A stretch of DNA of 16,549 bases from Jimgerdemannia flammicorona (GCA_003990745.1 RBNI01003144.1:1-16549); one strand, 5' to 3'; shown: positions 8,515 through 16,549, counted from the stretch's first letter. Made by a program: numbers and translations. The notes: generated by a model from the sequence alone, not told the origin.

Positions 8515-8892
8515 CCCACTAAGGCCCACCCAACTGATGCTGGAAATGACCTCTACAGCAGTCAAGACCTCACCATTCCACCAAGTATCAATGCTACAGT
8601 ACAAACAGAAATTGTAATACAAGTCTCCAAAGGAATATACATTTGTCTTGCTGAGCAAAGCAGCCTAGCCAAAGAGTTCAACATTGGGCTAGGAAGAGGA
8701 GTAGTTGACCAAGGATTTACTGGCAAAATCTATATCATATTGCAAAATTTTAGAGACACATCATTTAAAGTCAAAACAGGTCAAAGGATTGCCCAAGCAA
8801 TTGTTGAAGAAATCTGTCAAGATCTCACCATTGAAGAAGTCCTCAAGCTCTCTCAGACAGACTGTTGCAAGAAAGGGTTTGAATCAACCAAC
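8515..8892 (+). pseudogene. dUTPase-like domain fused between Gag and protease
   Basis: About 125 codons with the five motifs of trimeric dUTPases in order and at plausible spacing. Motif 1 is DAGNDLYS (8536-8559), motif 2 EQSSLA (8653-8670), motif 3 GVVDQGFTGKI (8698-8730) with the catalytic Asp at 8707, motif 4 GQRIAQAIV (8779-8805) and motif 5 KKGFESTN (8869-8892). The family hydrolyses dUTP to dUMP and pyrophosphate, limiting uracil in cDNA. Motif 2 has Gln where Arg is usual, explained by CGA to CAA. Motif 5 departs from GFGSTG at two glycines, one explained by GGA to GAA. Motif 3 has Phe where Tyr is usual, which is not a deamination change and may be ancestral. The domain itself has no stop. 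It is in frame with the zinc knuckle before it and with the protease after it. The motifs make chance resemblance unlikely. Confidence 0.88.
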
Positions 8893-9213
8893 AAACCTCT
8901 CAGTCAAAAGGTCACTACTATGAAGGAAGATGATGAAAACTGATATAAGAGAATTGTAAATGGTTATGTACCATTTGGACAATACTCTCATTCTATTAGA
9001 ATGTACTGCATGGAATATATTGGTGAATGCCATGCATGCCTCTCCAAAGTTTTCAAGATTCAATCTGAAAAGTGCCAAGCCCAACAGACTGAGGAACCCA
9101 AACAAGACAACTCTTCTTATGAAGGATGGAAAGAAACTGACTTCAAGAAGACTGACAGCAATTGGGATAATAATGAGGATGAAGAGCTCAATACTATCAA
9201 GAAGAAGCACAGT

Positions 9214-9495
9214 TGTATCAAATTCACAGGCCAAGTCCACAGACAGAATGTCAATGTCTTGCTTGATAGCAGTGTTACTGGAATCTATATCAGTATCAAG
9301 ACTGCTAAGAGGATTGGAGCCCAAAGCAGACCTGCCACTGAGAAAAGAAGTGTTACCTTTGGTGATGGCAAAACTGCACCATTGACCAAAATCTGTGAAG
9401 ATCTCTTACTCAAGATTGGCAAATATCAAGAGAAGTTGGACTTCAGCATTGTAGACCTCCCAGGATAAGACATTATCCTAGGAAAAGCCTGGTTG
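9214..9495 (+). pseudogene. Retropepsin-type aspartic protease domain
   Basis: The active-site segment reads VLLDSSVTGIYIS, where D-S-G-A-T is expected. The catalytic Asp (9265-9267) is kept, but Gly and Ala of the triad loop are replaced by Ser and Val, both consistent with G-to-A and C-to-T changes. The second signature, DIILGKAWL at 9469-9495, matches the conserved D-x-I-L-G-x-x-W-L of Ty3/gypsy proteases and directly follows a TAA stop (9466-9468). This enzyme would release Gag and Pol products. An acidic, Lys-rich linker (9070-9210) joins it to the dUTPase. Confidence 0.8.
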
Positions 9496-9834
9496 ACCCA
9501 GCATAACCCAGACATCAACTGGAGAACCAATGAGGTTAACCTGACCCATGAAGGCAGAAAGATCACCCTGACACCCCAGGAAGGTACCAACTACTAAGGA
9601 ATTGAAATCATCTCTGCCATTCAAATGAAGAGACTCTCTCAAAAAAAGGGAAACACCTACTTTATTTGTACAGTACAAGAAGTCACTGAAGCTATAAGTA
9701 GCCCAATTTCAACAGAAGCTCAAGAACTGTTTGAAAAATTCCAAGATGTATTTCAAGATCCTCAAGGACTTCCACCCAAGCACCAAATCTAACATGGAAT
9801 TGATCTTATTCTAGGATCTGAACCCCTATACGAG

Positions 9835-10440
9835 AGTATCTATCAACTGGCCCAACCTGAGCTCAAGACCCTCAAGGATGAATTGACCAAACTACTGGCC
9901 CAAGGATATATTGAACCCAGCTGCTCTCCATTTGGAGCCCCCATTCTATTTGTCAAGAAGAAGGATGGTTCTCTGCAAATATGTATTGACTACAGAGCCC
10001 TCAACAAGATTACAATCAAGAACTGGTATGTCTTGCCTAGGATTGATGAGTTACTATACCAAATCTTCAAGGCCAAGACCTTTTCTCTACTGGATTTGTG
10101 AAATGGCTACTACCAGATTCTCATTGACAAGAAGGATATTGAGAAGACAGCTTTCTGAACATGGTTTGGACACTACCAGTTCTGAGTCATGCCTTTTGGT
10201 TTGATCAATATACCAGCAACATTCTAGTATCTGATGAATGATATCTTTGGACCACTTCTCAACATCTGTATCCTTGTGTATATTGATGATATACTAATCT
10301 ACAGTAAAACAGTAGAGCTACACTACACTCATCTCAGACAAGTACTGACCCTTCTGCAAGAACACCAGCTCTATGCCAAGATGAGCAAATACAAGTTCTA
10401 TCAAGATCAGATTGAGTACCTAGGACATATCATCTCTGCT
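9835..10440 (+). pseudogene. Reverse transcriptase domain
   Basis: Motifs in order are [16 protein letters not shown], then [12 protein letters not shown], then a LDL-stop-NGYYQ segment (R lost to TGA at 10099-10101), then MPFGLINIPATF followed by TAG, then the catalytic box YIDD at 10279-10290, then YLGHIISAEGI near 10420. The order and wording are those of Ty3/gypsy RTs. Five stops fall between 10099 and 10230, three of them at arginine or glutamine positions of the family. The catalytic Asp pair is intact. RT copies element RNA into DNA in the particle. Confidence 0.93.
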
Positions 10441-10689
10441 GAAGGTATCAATGTGGACTCCCGAAAGGTATCAGCTCTCAAGAATATTCCTATTCCCACT
10501 ACTCTCAAGCTACTTCAGTGCTTCCTGGGGATTGCTGGTTACTACCAAAGGTTTATCCAAGGATACTCTGCTATTGCAGCTCCATTGACCAGTCTGGCCC
10601 ACAAAGGAGTGAACATCAAAACTAAATGGACTCCTGAATGCACCCTAGCTATGGACCATCTCAAGAGACTTCTTACTGAGGCCCCAGTG

Positions 10690-11070
10690 CTAATTGCACC
10701 TAACCCTACCAGGCCATTCACTCTGACCACAGATGCCTCCAACATTGCCATTGGGGCAGTGCTCAGCCAAGAAGACTGCCCAGTGGTCTATCTTTCCCAA
10801 AAGCTCAAGCCAGCTGAGACCTGGTATACCATCCATGAGAAGGAACTCCTGGTCATTGTTACTGCACTCTAGGAATGGTGCTATTTCCTCCTAGGACAAC
10901 TATTTATAGCCTACACTGATTACTATGTCCTGTGGTATATTCATACACAGTCTATGCTGACCCACAGACAAGTCTGCTGAATGGAAATCATTACCAACTT
11001 TGATATGGAAATCAAGTATATCCCAGGCAAAACCAACCATGTAGCTGATGGTTTCTCCAGGTATATAGAA
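10690..11070 (+). pseudogene. RNase H domain and connection to integrase
   Basis: The first catalytic Asp sits in LTTDASNIAIGAVLSQ (codon 10732). The Glu is in HEKELLVIVTAL near 10840-10870, followed by TAG, and a TDYY segment near 10915 stands where TDH is usual. The tether motif IPGKTNHVADGFSR (near 11025) closes the domain, as in Ty3/gypsy elements. Stops are at 10870-10872 and 10978-10980. The enzyme removes RNA from RNA:DNA hybrids during minus-strand synthesis. Confidence 0.88.
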
Positions 11071-11214
11071 GATGAACTTGTCTTCATGGTTGAGGTAATT
11101 GGAGACCTCACTCAGATGATCAAGGATGACTACCAGCAGGACAGCTCCCTGATGAAATTCCTCCAATTCTGCCAAGACCTAGAAGCCAAGATCCCTGAAC
11201 TCATGAGGCAAATG

Positions 11215-12320
11215 TCCAAGAGATTTACATACCATGATAGACTTATCTACAGATACCATGACAGAGTAGTTGTACCCAACAATAATGCTCTGCGACTCAA
11301 GATCATGCAAGAACTCCATGATACCCCTGCAGTAGGACATTTTGGTTTTGAAAAGACCTACAACCTCCTCTCAAGATAGTTCTACTGGCCAAAGATGACC
11401 AAGGACATCAAAGACTTTGTGGCCTCATGCAAGATATGTCAAAGGTTCAAAAGTAGTAATAAGCTACTAGCAGGACTTTTGCAACTGCTACCAATCCCAA
11501 GTCACAACTGAGATCAGATTTCAATAGACTTCATTGTCCAACTCCCCAAGAACAAGGTAGGATGGGATGCCATTGTAGTATTCATGGACTGCCTAAGAAA
11601 ACAAGCCCATTTTGCACCACCAAGACCACCACTACAGCACCAGAGATTGCTGAGTTTTTTCTCAATCAAGTATTCAGGCTACATTGCATGCCTAGCACTA
11701 TTGTATCTGACTGAGATGCTAAGTTCACAAGTAACTTCTGGAAGATATTCTTCTCTCTCTATAGAACTAAGATGAAGTTCTCTACTGTCTACTACCCTCA
11801 GACTGATGGTTAAACCAAGCGAACTAACAGGACTCTCAAACAGATGCTTAGCATCTTTTACTATTACAAGCAAAATGATTGGGATAAGTACCTAGTCCAT
11901 GCTGAGTTTGCCTACAATAACAGTCAGCAAACCTCTATGAAGAAGACGCCATTCTTCCTAAACCATGGTCAACACCCAAGAACCCCTAGTACTACTGTGA
12001 AATCAGCAGTCCCAGCAGCCCAAGATCTGGCCAAGACCATTTCTGACCTTATCTGAATGACAAGAGATGCTCTAATAGAAGCACAAGACTACCAGATCAA
12101 GTATGTGAACTTGAAGTGAAGTGAAGTCTCCTATAACATTGGTGACCTGGTCATGCTTAGAATAGACTACCTCCACCCTGATACTCTAGCACAACAACTA
12201 GCCAAGAAACTTCATGCTAGAAGAATTAGACCATACAAGATTGTGGAAAAAGTCAGCAAAGTCAACTACAAGTTGCAACTTCTCCACAATATCTGAGTAC
12301 ACCCAGTATTCCATATCAGT
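11215..12320 (+). pseudogene. Integrase (HHCC, DDE core, GPY-like C-terminus)
   Basis: The zinc-binding HHCC lies in ELHDTPAVGHFG (His 11317 and 11338) and SCKICQRF (Cys 11428 and 11437). The first core Asp is in SIDFIVQLP (11527). The second is in a VSD-stop-DAKFTS segment (Asp 11709-11711, TGA replacing Arg). The catalytic Glu position, 35 residues further at 11817-11819, is Lys (GAG to AAG), so the DD35E triad is lost. A one-base deletion near 11615-11625 moves the frame. A C-terminal segment with NIGDLVMLRIDYLHP and ARRIRPYKIVEKVS corresponds to the GPY/F region. Stops at 12054, near 12117, and at two sites just before 12325 are further breaks. Confidence 0.88.
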
Positions 12321-12399
12321 TAATTGGTGAACTACCATGAGAACCCATTCCCTAAGTATACAGTTCCACCACTACCTCCAATTAGGATCAATGATCATA

Positions 12400-12605
12400 A
12401 GAAATTCGAAATTGAGGAAGTACTTGACCACAAGGTCCGCAAATATCCCAAAACAGTCAAGTGGTTTTTCCTGATCAAGTGGAAGGGTTACCCCATCTAT
12501 GACACTACCTGAGAAAAGGAAGAAACTCTGAAGAATGCACACAAAGCCCTCCAGGACTACATGGAAACACTCACCCCCCAGCAAAGGAAGGAGCTGCAGC
12601 TCTAA
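12400..12605 (+). pseudogene. C-terminal chromodomain
   Basis: FEIEEVLDHKV is followed by WFFLIKWKGYP, then TT, a TGA where the conserved Trp is expected, and EKEETLKNAHKALQDY, ending at TAA 12603-12605. Chromodomains at the integrase C-terminus define chromoviruses and bind methylated histone H3 to direct integration into heterochromatin. Two of the aromatic-cage positions look plausible (WFF and W-K-G-Y), but the TGG-to-TGA change truncates the copy. The last residues are basic and glutamine-rich. Confidence 0.88.
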
Positions 12606-13248
12606 GAGTCAGAGCACATAGTGAGCAGAAGGATACTATATATCTTATCTTAAACATATTATACCAAACATTGCAGTGAAAAGGAATACTATGAATAACC
12701 AACAAGAAGGTGCCTGAGTAAAGAACAATCTAGTACAGAACAGCAAAACACATTTGAATAACTCCATTTCACACCATCTGTATCATCTCTACTAGATGAT
12801 GATGGATACTTCATGTGGAACTTAGGAAAGCTGATAATGTCAAAACCAGTCTAAGTCTATCCATACGACAGATAATGTTACTAGAAATTGCCTTAGATTA
12901 TAAGAAAGTCTATTTCCAAGAGGTTCAAACCCCCAGCTGTAACAATGAGAGCCCTCACCCTAGATAAGGATGGCCAGTCCTCACAAATGCACCAACTAGA
13001 CAAATAAAAAGTGGACCAAGACCTGTCAACCCTGTGTAACCATAACTATAAGTGACAATATCTTCGAAATCAGGATTTTCTTATATGACCAGCACATGCC
13101 TTGCTTATAGCAAAAAGGTCACACATTTTGCCAGAAAGCATAACCAAAGGAAGGTCACACCAGATGGGTGAATAAATATAAATACTCAAGGCAAGAATAC
13201 CCTGCAACTCTAATCCCCCTCTTCTTATAAAGAAAAGATAAGACAAGA
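12606..13248 (+). other. Spacer between pol and ORF3
   Basis: About 640 bp without a convincing frame. It is conserved in the older inverted copy (16549 back to about 15993), so it belongs to the element. It holds a TATA-like box near its right end and a B-box-like GGTTCAAAC at 12922-12930 with no tRNA fold. It may be a promoter and leader for ORF3. Confidence 0.6.
13177..13184 (+). promoter_or_regulatory. TATA-like box ahead of ORF3
   Basis: TATAAATA lies about 65 bp before the ORF3 ATG. The older copy has the same TATA-like element at about 16057-16066 on the minus strand. This suggests a separate internal promoter. In an A+T-rich element the match could arise by chance, but its conservation in position supports it. 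Confidence 0.4.
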
Positions 13249-14070
13249 ATGCCTGCTATCTGCTGCCAAACTGCCTCCCATAGCCAGCCCCTCCCAAGCC
13301 AGGTTGACTGCCTCTTTGGCCACATTCAGGTTGCTATCCAAGAAAGGAACTGCCACTCTGAGGCCCTTAACCTCTCCAGCCCAGATCTAGGACAGTATGT
13401 CCTCAACTGCCATGAACTTATTGAAAGAGCCTACCTTGCCACCAGCCACCTAGAGATCTGATATGAATATAAAATTAGTTATCAACTCCTCTAACATACA
13501 AATAGCCTACCCACTGACCAGGTCTCTAACTGGACCCACCTGGACAGACATGAGCAAAGACTTGCCAAGAAGGTCTATCAAATCATGCACCATGCATCTT
13601 TTGCAATCTCCAACCTCAACTACATATAACTGAAGGACTTTCAGAACCTCTTCTTCTCTGAGGTTGATGCCCTAGAAACCAAGGTCGCCCAAGAAGCTAA
13701 CTCCTGGATTGCTCTTAAGTCTACTAACCGCAAACCCTACTGGAGCCCCCTCCTGAATGACAACCTAGACCAATGGCTCCAAGGCCTCTCTGACCTCTTT
13801 GAAGGACCCTCTATCTGAATGGATATTTCCAGGCATGAGGATCAAGAATCTTACTTGGATGGTCTCAATCACATCAGATAGAGAACCTCTACACCAGTAC
13901 CTATCCCAATGTAAGAACCATTTGCAGACCTCATTGATGTCTCCATCCTGGAAAGTGAGCCATCAGTGACCACCTCTCCTGCTACTGAAGAAGATGGCAA
14001 CAACTCTGATTCTCCACCTTTCTCTCCCCTGGTTCTAAATTTCTGAATCAACAAGGAAGTTGATTTCTAA
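13249..14070 (+). pseudogene. ORF3, extra 3' reading frame, unknown function
   Basis: A single frame of 273 codons runs from ATG 13249 to TAA 14068-14070, ending at the polypurine tract. Seven internal stops (13459, 13492, 13627, 13816, 13879, 13912, 14044) all fit changes from Q, R or W codons. The N-terminal third is Cys/His/Gln-rich with CLFGHIQVAIQERNCHSEA. The middle is charged and probably helical (QRLAKKVYQIMHHASFAISN). A Trp-rich part follows (SWIALKSTNRKPYWSPLL), and the C-terminal tail is acidic and Ser/Thr/Pro-rich (SVTTSPATEEDGNNSDSPP). No signal peptide or membrane segment is visible, so it is not a typical envelope gene despite its position. The same frame occurs in the older copy (15165-15992). 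I recognise no family. Confidence 0.75.
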
Positions 14071-14081
14071 GGAAGGAAGGA
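14069..14081 (+). promoter_or_regulatory. Polypurine tract
   Basis: AAGGAAGGAAGGA lies directly before the TG of the 3' LTR. It would prime plus-strand synthesis after RNase H cleavage. The older copy has a pyrimidine-rich mirror at about 15154-15165. Confidence 0.85.
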
Positions 14082-14832
14082 TGTTATAGATTGAGGCATG
14101 ACGAGTGATCACGTGACCCAGTGGCAATGATGTCATTATACGATCAAGTGTAGCATATGAATAATGAATGACAAATGAATAAATGATGTGAAAATGATGC
14201 GAAAAATAATATCCAGCTTATCCCCAACAATCAGCATCATAGCAACAGTTGCTACAGCAGCTGATCATTGCCTAGTAATTGAGATCCTGATCACAAAGTT
14301 GTTTTTGCCAAAAACCACCTCATTATAGTTACCAAATTAGTCACTCATACTTAGTCAGAAATTGCAGACCAACATGTATAAATACCCCCCAGTTTCTATC
14401 TGAAATAAAGCAGTTTTAGTTCAGTCCTTAATATAAGAATCAAGTTCCCCCCCCATACATACACATTCCCCTGAGTCTTAATAATGACACTTAAGTGACT
14501 CTAGTGTTTCTGACTAAACTCCAGAAGCCTAGCTAACTTCTGCCAGAACTGAGACCAGTATATAAATCTCTAAAGACTTAAGTAAACCCAATTGAATCTG
14601 AATTCTAAGGTAAATTTAGTCTGTATACAGTAAAGAACAAGACCCTTGAAAGATAGGGCAAAAGAGAAAGACCTTTGAAACAGAAAGCACTGCTGCTACA
14701 ATTACTTATAACCAAATACTTCCTCAAACTGAAGGCTTCTTGGTACATATTGTGTACTGAGTCCCTAAGTAATAGTCTTACTTCCCTAATTATCCAAAGG
14801 ATAAGAGAGAGGTAGAAGTGAGAATTATTATA
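14082..14832 (+). repeat. 3' LTR
   Basis: It starts TGTTATA and ends ATTATTATA, one base change from the TATTACA end of the 5' LTR. It aligns with 5773-6524 throughout. Most differences are CG in the 5' LTR against TG or CA here, concentrated in the first 170 bases. The TATA box (14377-14383), AATAAA (14404-14409) and C-run are kept. Confidence 0.93.
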
Positions 14833-14837
14833 GGGAT
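14833..14837. repeat. Target-site duplication GGGAT, right copy
   Basis: Identical to 5768-5772. Together they bound the younger insertion. The joined target reads, on the minus strand, TATAAAT followed by ATCCC and the GTTTCC part of the LTR, so the insertion lies just downstream of the older element's TATA box. Confidence 0.9.
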
Positions 14838-15153
14838 ATTTATACAATTTAGTCCATAATTTCTAAGTGACTAATTTGGTAACTATGGTGAGATTTGTGA
14901 TCATGATATCTATTGCTAGACAATGATCAGCATTGCTGTGGCACTGGTTACTGTGGTGTCAATTACTGTAGTGCTGGTTGCTATAGTGCTATACTATAGT
15001 GCTAATTATTGGGGATAAGTTAGATATTGTTTATTTGCATTATTCACATCATTTGTTATATTCATAATATTATATGTCATACTTGATCATATGATGACAT
15101 CATTGTCTGGTCACATGATTACTCATTGCATTTTGTCTGTTCACTTTATTACA
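14833..15153 (-). mobile_element. Older LTR, U3 part (split by insertion)
   Basis: Reverse complement of the first part of the LTR, from the TATA box (seen as ATTTATAC) back to the TG end, seen as TTATTACA ending at 15153. It contains TTATTGGGGATAAG, which matches the reverse of the U3 CTTATCCCCAACAA segment, and GGTCACATGATTACTCATTG, which matches its start. A short repeated GTGCTGGT-like expansion near 14940-14990 and a small insertion near the end make it slightly longer than the younger LTRs. CpGs are essentially absent. Confidence 0.88.
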
Positions 15154-16549
15154 TTCTTTTCTCTTTAGAAATCAATGTTCTCATTGATTTGGAAATTGAG
15201 AACCAGGGGAGAGAAAGATGGGAAGTCTTTCTTAGTATTGTTGCTATCTTCTTCAGTAGCAGAGAGGGTGGTTACTGATGGCTCACTGTCCAGAATAGAG
15301 AAGTCAATGAGGTCTGCAAATGGTTCTTATATTGGTATGAGCACTAGTATAGGGGTTCTTCATCTGATATGGTTGGGACCATCTAAGTAGGGTTCTTGAT
15401 CCTCATTCCTAAGGATATCCATTCAGATAGATGGTCCCTCAAGAAGATCAGAGAGGTCTTGGAACCATTAATCTAAGTTATCATTCAGAAGGGGGCTCCA
15501 GTGGGGCTTAATGTTAGTAGACTTGAGAGTAATCCAAAAGTTGGCTTTCTGGGCTACTATGATCTCTAATACATCAATCTTAGGGAAAGAGAGGTTCTGG
15601 AAATTCTTCAGTTAGACATAGTTGAGATTGGAGATTGCAAAGAGTACATAGTATATGATTTGATGGATCTTCTTGGCAAGTCTTTGCTCATGTCTGTCCA
15701 GGTGGGTCCAGTCTGAGACCTAGTCAGTGGGTAGGCCATTTATATGTTGAAGAAGCTGGTGACCAATTTTGTATTTATACCAGATCTCTAGGTAGCTAGT
15801 AGCAAGGTAGGACCTTTTGATGAGTTCACAGTGGTCAAGGATATACTATTCTAGGTTCTTACTGGAGAGGTTAAGAACATCAGAGTAGCAGTTCCTTTCT
15901 TGGATAGCAATCTGGATGTATCTAAAGAGACAGTAAATCTGGCATGGGAGGGGCTGGCTATAGCAGACAGTTTGGCAGTAGGTAGCAGATATTCTTATCT
16001 TGTCTTTTCTTTATGAAGAGAGGGGGATGAGGGTTGTTGGGTATTCTTACCTTGAATATTTATACTTATTCACCTGTCTGGTGTAACCTTCTTTTGATCA
16101 TACTTTTTATCAGAATGTGTGACCTGTTACTATAAGCAGAGCATGTACTGGTCACATGAGAAAATCCTGATTTCAAAGATATTGCTACTTGTAGTTATAG
16201 TTACACAGAGTTAATAGATCTTAGTTCTCTTTTTTTTTTTTTATTAGTATATTTATAAGAACTGACCATCCTTGTCTAGGGTGAGAGCTCTCATTGTTGT
16301 GGTTGGGGGTTTGAACCTTTTGGAAATAGTATTTCTTATAATCTGAGCTAATTCCTAATAATAATATCTATCACATAGATGGGCTTAGATTGGTTTTGAT
16401 ATTGTCAGCTTTTTTAAGTATCTGTCATCATCTAGTAGAAATGACACAGATAGCATAAAATGAAGTTGTTCAAATACATTTTGCTATACTGTACTAGATT
16501 GTTCTTCACTTGAGTATCTTCTTGTTGGTTAACTATAGTGTTTTTTTTT
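15154..16549 (-). mobile_element. Older element copy, 3' internal region (truncated by window)
   Basis: Inverted counterpart of about 12683-14081 of the younger copy, starting with the polypurine mirror and running through ORF3, its TATA-like box and the spacer up to the window edge. Matching landmarks include TCCAGGTGGGTCCAG near 15700, CCTGATTTCAAAGATATTG near 16166 and AGATTGTTCTTCACTTGAGTA near 16496. It has essentially no CpG and more transitions than the younger copy. Its gag-pol part must lie beyond 16549. Confidence 0.88.
15165..15992 (-). pseudogene. ORF3 remnant of the older copy
   Basis: Minus-strand counterpart of 13249-14070. The stop codon TAA (seen as TTA at 15165-15167) is kept. 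The start is ATA instead of ATG (seen as TAT at 15990-15992), a G-to-A change. The middle is broken by several stops and small indels, and the length is close to that of the younger ORF3 (828 against 822 bp). Its presence shows that ORF3 is a family trait, not a chance capture in one copy. Confidence 0.7.

Larger units (their letters stand above)
6625..12605 (+). pseudogene. gag-pol: Gag-dUTPase-Pol polyprotein, multiply disrupted
   Basis: One frame carries Gag, a CCHC knuckle, a dUTPase-like domain, protease, RT, RNase H and the N-terminal half of integrase, from about 6625 to 11615. A one-base loss near 11615-11625 shifts the rest (integrase core, GPY-like region, chromodomain) into the next frame, ending at TAA 12603-12605. 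The ancestral protein was probably a single polyprotein of about 2,000 residues, as in fungal elements with one fused gag-pol ORF. About 38 in-frame stops are present, several at predictable residues such as R (CGA to TGA) in RT and integrase and Q (CAG/CAA) elsewhere. The first codon is uncertain: the conserved-looking frame opens after TAA 6607-6609 and has no ATG near 6625, where the codon is GTG. The longest stop-free runs are 10234-10872 and the dUTPase segment. Confidence 0.9.
5773..14832 (+). mobile_element. Full-length Ty3/gypsy chromovirus-type LTR retrotransposon
   Basis: A complete but inactive element of 9,060 bp with two LTRs of 752 and 751 bp, TG...CA-type ends (the 3' copy ends TA), a 5-bp target duplication, a candidate primer-binding site, a polypurine tract, a gag-pol frame and an extra 3' ORF. 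Domain order Gag, dUTPase-like, PR, RT, RNase H, IN, chromodomain places it in the Ty3/gypsy chromoviruses, apart from the dUTPase, which is unusual there. The internal region has very few CpGs and close to forty in-frame stops, mostly where CAA, CAG, CGA or TGG codons are expected. It sits inside the LTR of an inverted relative. At about 9 kb it is longer than many fungal chromoviruses because of the dUTPase, ORF3 and long LTRs. Confidence 0.95.

Noticed and set aside
7949..8617. 222-codon plus-strand frame overlapping Gag in another frame
   Set aside because: The true Gag frame carries the CCHC knuckle and continues into dUTPase and protease. The overlapping frame is only open because C-to-T stops fell in the other one.
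8884..9324. Minus-strand 146-codon open frame opposite the protease linker
   Set aside because: It is the mirror of a Lys/Asp/Ser-rich coding stretch, which gives long hydrophobic antisense frames. No independent support.
12922..12930. GGTTCAAAC, similar to a Pol III B box, as sign of a tRNA or SINE
   Set aside because: No A box at the right distance and no cloverleaf could be drawn. The segment is simply part of the element spacer and is shared with the older copy.
13249..14070. ORF3 as an envelope gene
   Set aside because: The position fits, but no signal peptide, furin-like site or membrane helix can be seen in the frame, so no envelope role is claimed.
14930..15000. GTGCTGGT/ACTGTAGTGCT repeats as a microsatellite or CRISPR-like array
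   Set aside because: It lines up with the CAGCAACAGTTGC region of the LTR read in reverse, with a small local expansion. The units are short and imperfect, with no spacers.

Overview
The window looks like a repeat-rich, AT-rich compartment of a filamentous fungal genome. The evidence is a chromodomain-bearing Ty3/gypsy (chromovirus) retrotransposon, long A+T-rich tracts, CpG-depleted element sequence with C-to-T type damage, and one possible short intron (about 52 nt) in a degraded gene remnant. No species can be named. I see no intact host gene, rRNA, tRNA or CRISPR array. Almost everything is mobile-element sequence in various stages of decay.

Layout. Positions 1-55 are a poly-A run. About 240-1950 is the only stretch of near-normal base composition that keeps many CpGs. 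It holds coding-like fragments with stops (247-513, 891-983, 1646-1939), one possible intron, and a two-unit tandem repeat with a 236-bp period. About 1950-4150 is extremely A+T-rich and gene-free, with two long near-perfect inverted repeats (2345-2686 and 3498-3787). A poly-T tract (4154-4218) followed by about 1.1 kb of G-poor, stop-riddled sequence may be a minus-strand poly-A retroelement relic.

The main content is a pair of nested copies of one LTR retrotransposon family. An older copy lies on the minus strand. Its 3' LTR is split into 5327-5772 and 14833-15153, and its internal region runs from 15154 past the window end. A younger full-length copy (5773-14832, plus strand) is inserted into that LTR next to its TATA box, flanked by a 5-bp duplication GGGAT. 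The younger copy has 752/751-bp LTRs, a candidate primer-binding site, a polypurine tract and a long gag-pol reading frame. Domain order is Gag with a CCHC knuckle, a dUTPase-like domain, aspartic protease, reverse transcriptase, RNase H, integrase (HHCC, DDE region), a GPY-like region and a chromodomain. The frame is broken by close to forty point stops and one frameshift.

The two most unusual points are the trimeric-type dUTPase domain, with all five motifs in order, fused in frame between Gag and protease, and an extra 273-codon reading frame (ORF3) between pol and the 3' LTR. ORF3 has a TATA-like box upstream and also occurs in the older copy. In an intact ancestor, Gag would package RNA, dUTPase would remove dUTP before reverse transcription, PR/RT/RH/IN would do processing, cDNA synthesis and integration, and the chromodomain would bias integration toward modified chromatin. 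The role of ORF3 is unknown. The copies seen here are almost certainly dead as protein-coding elements.
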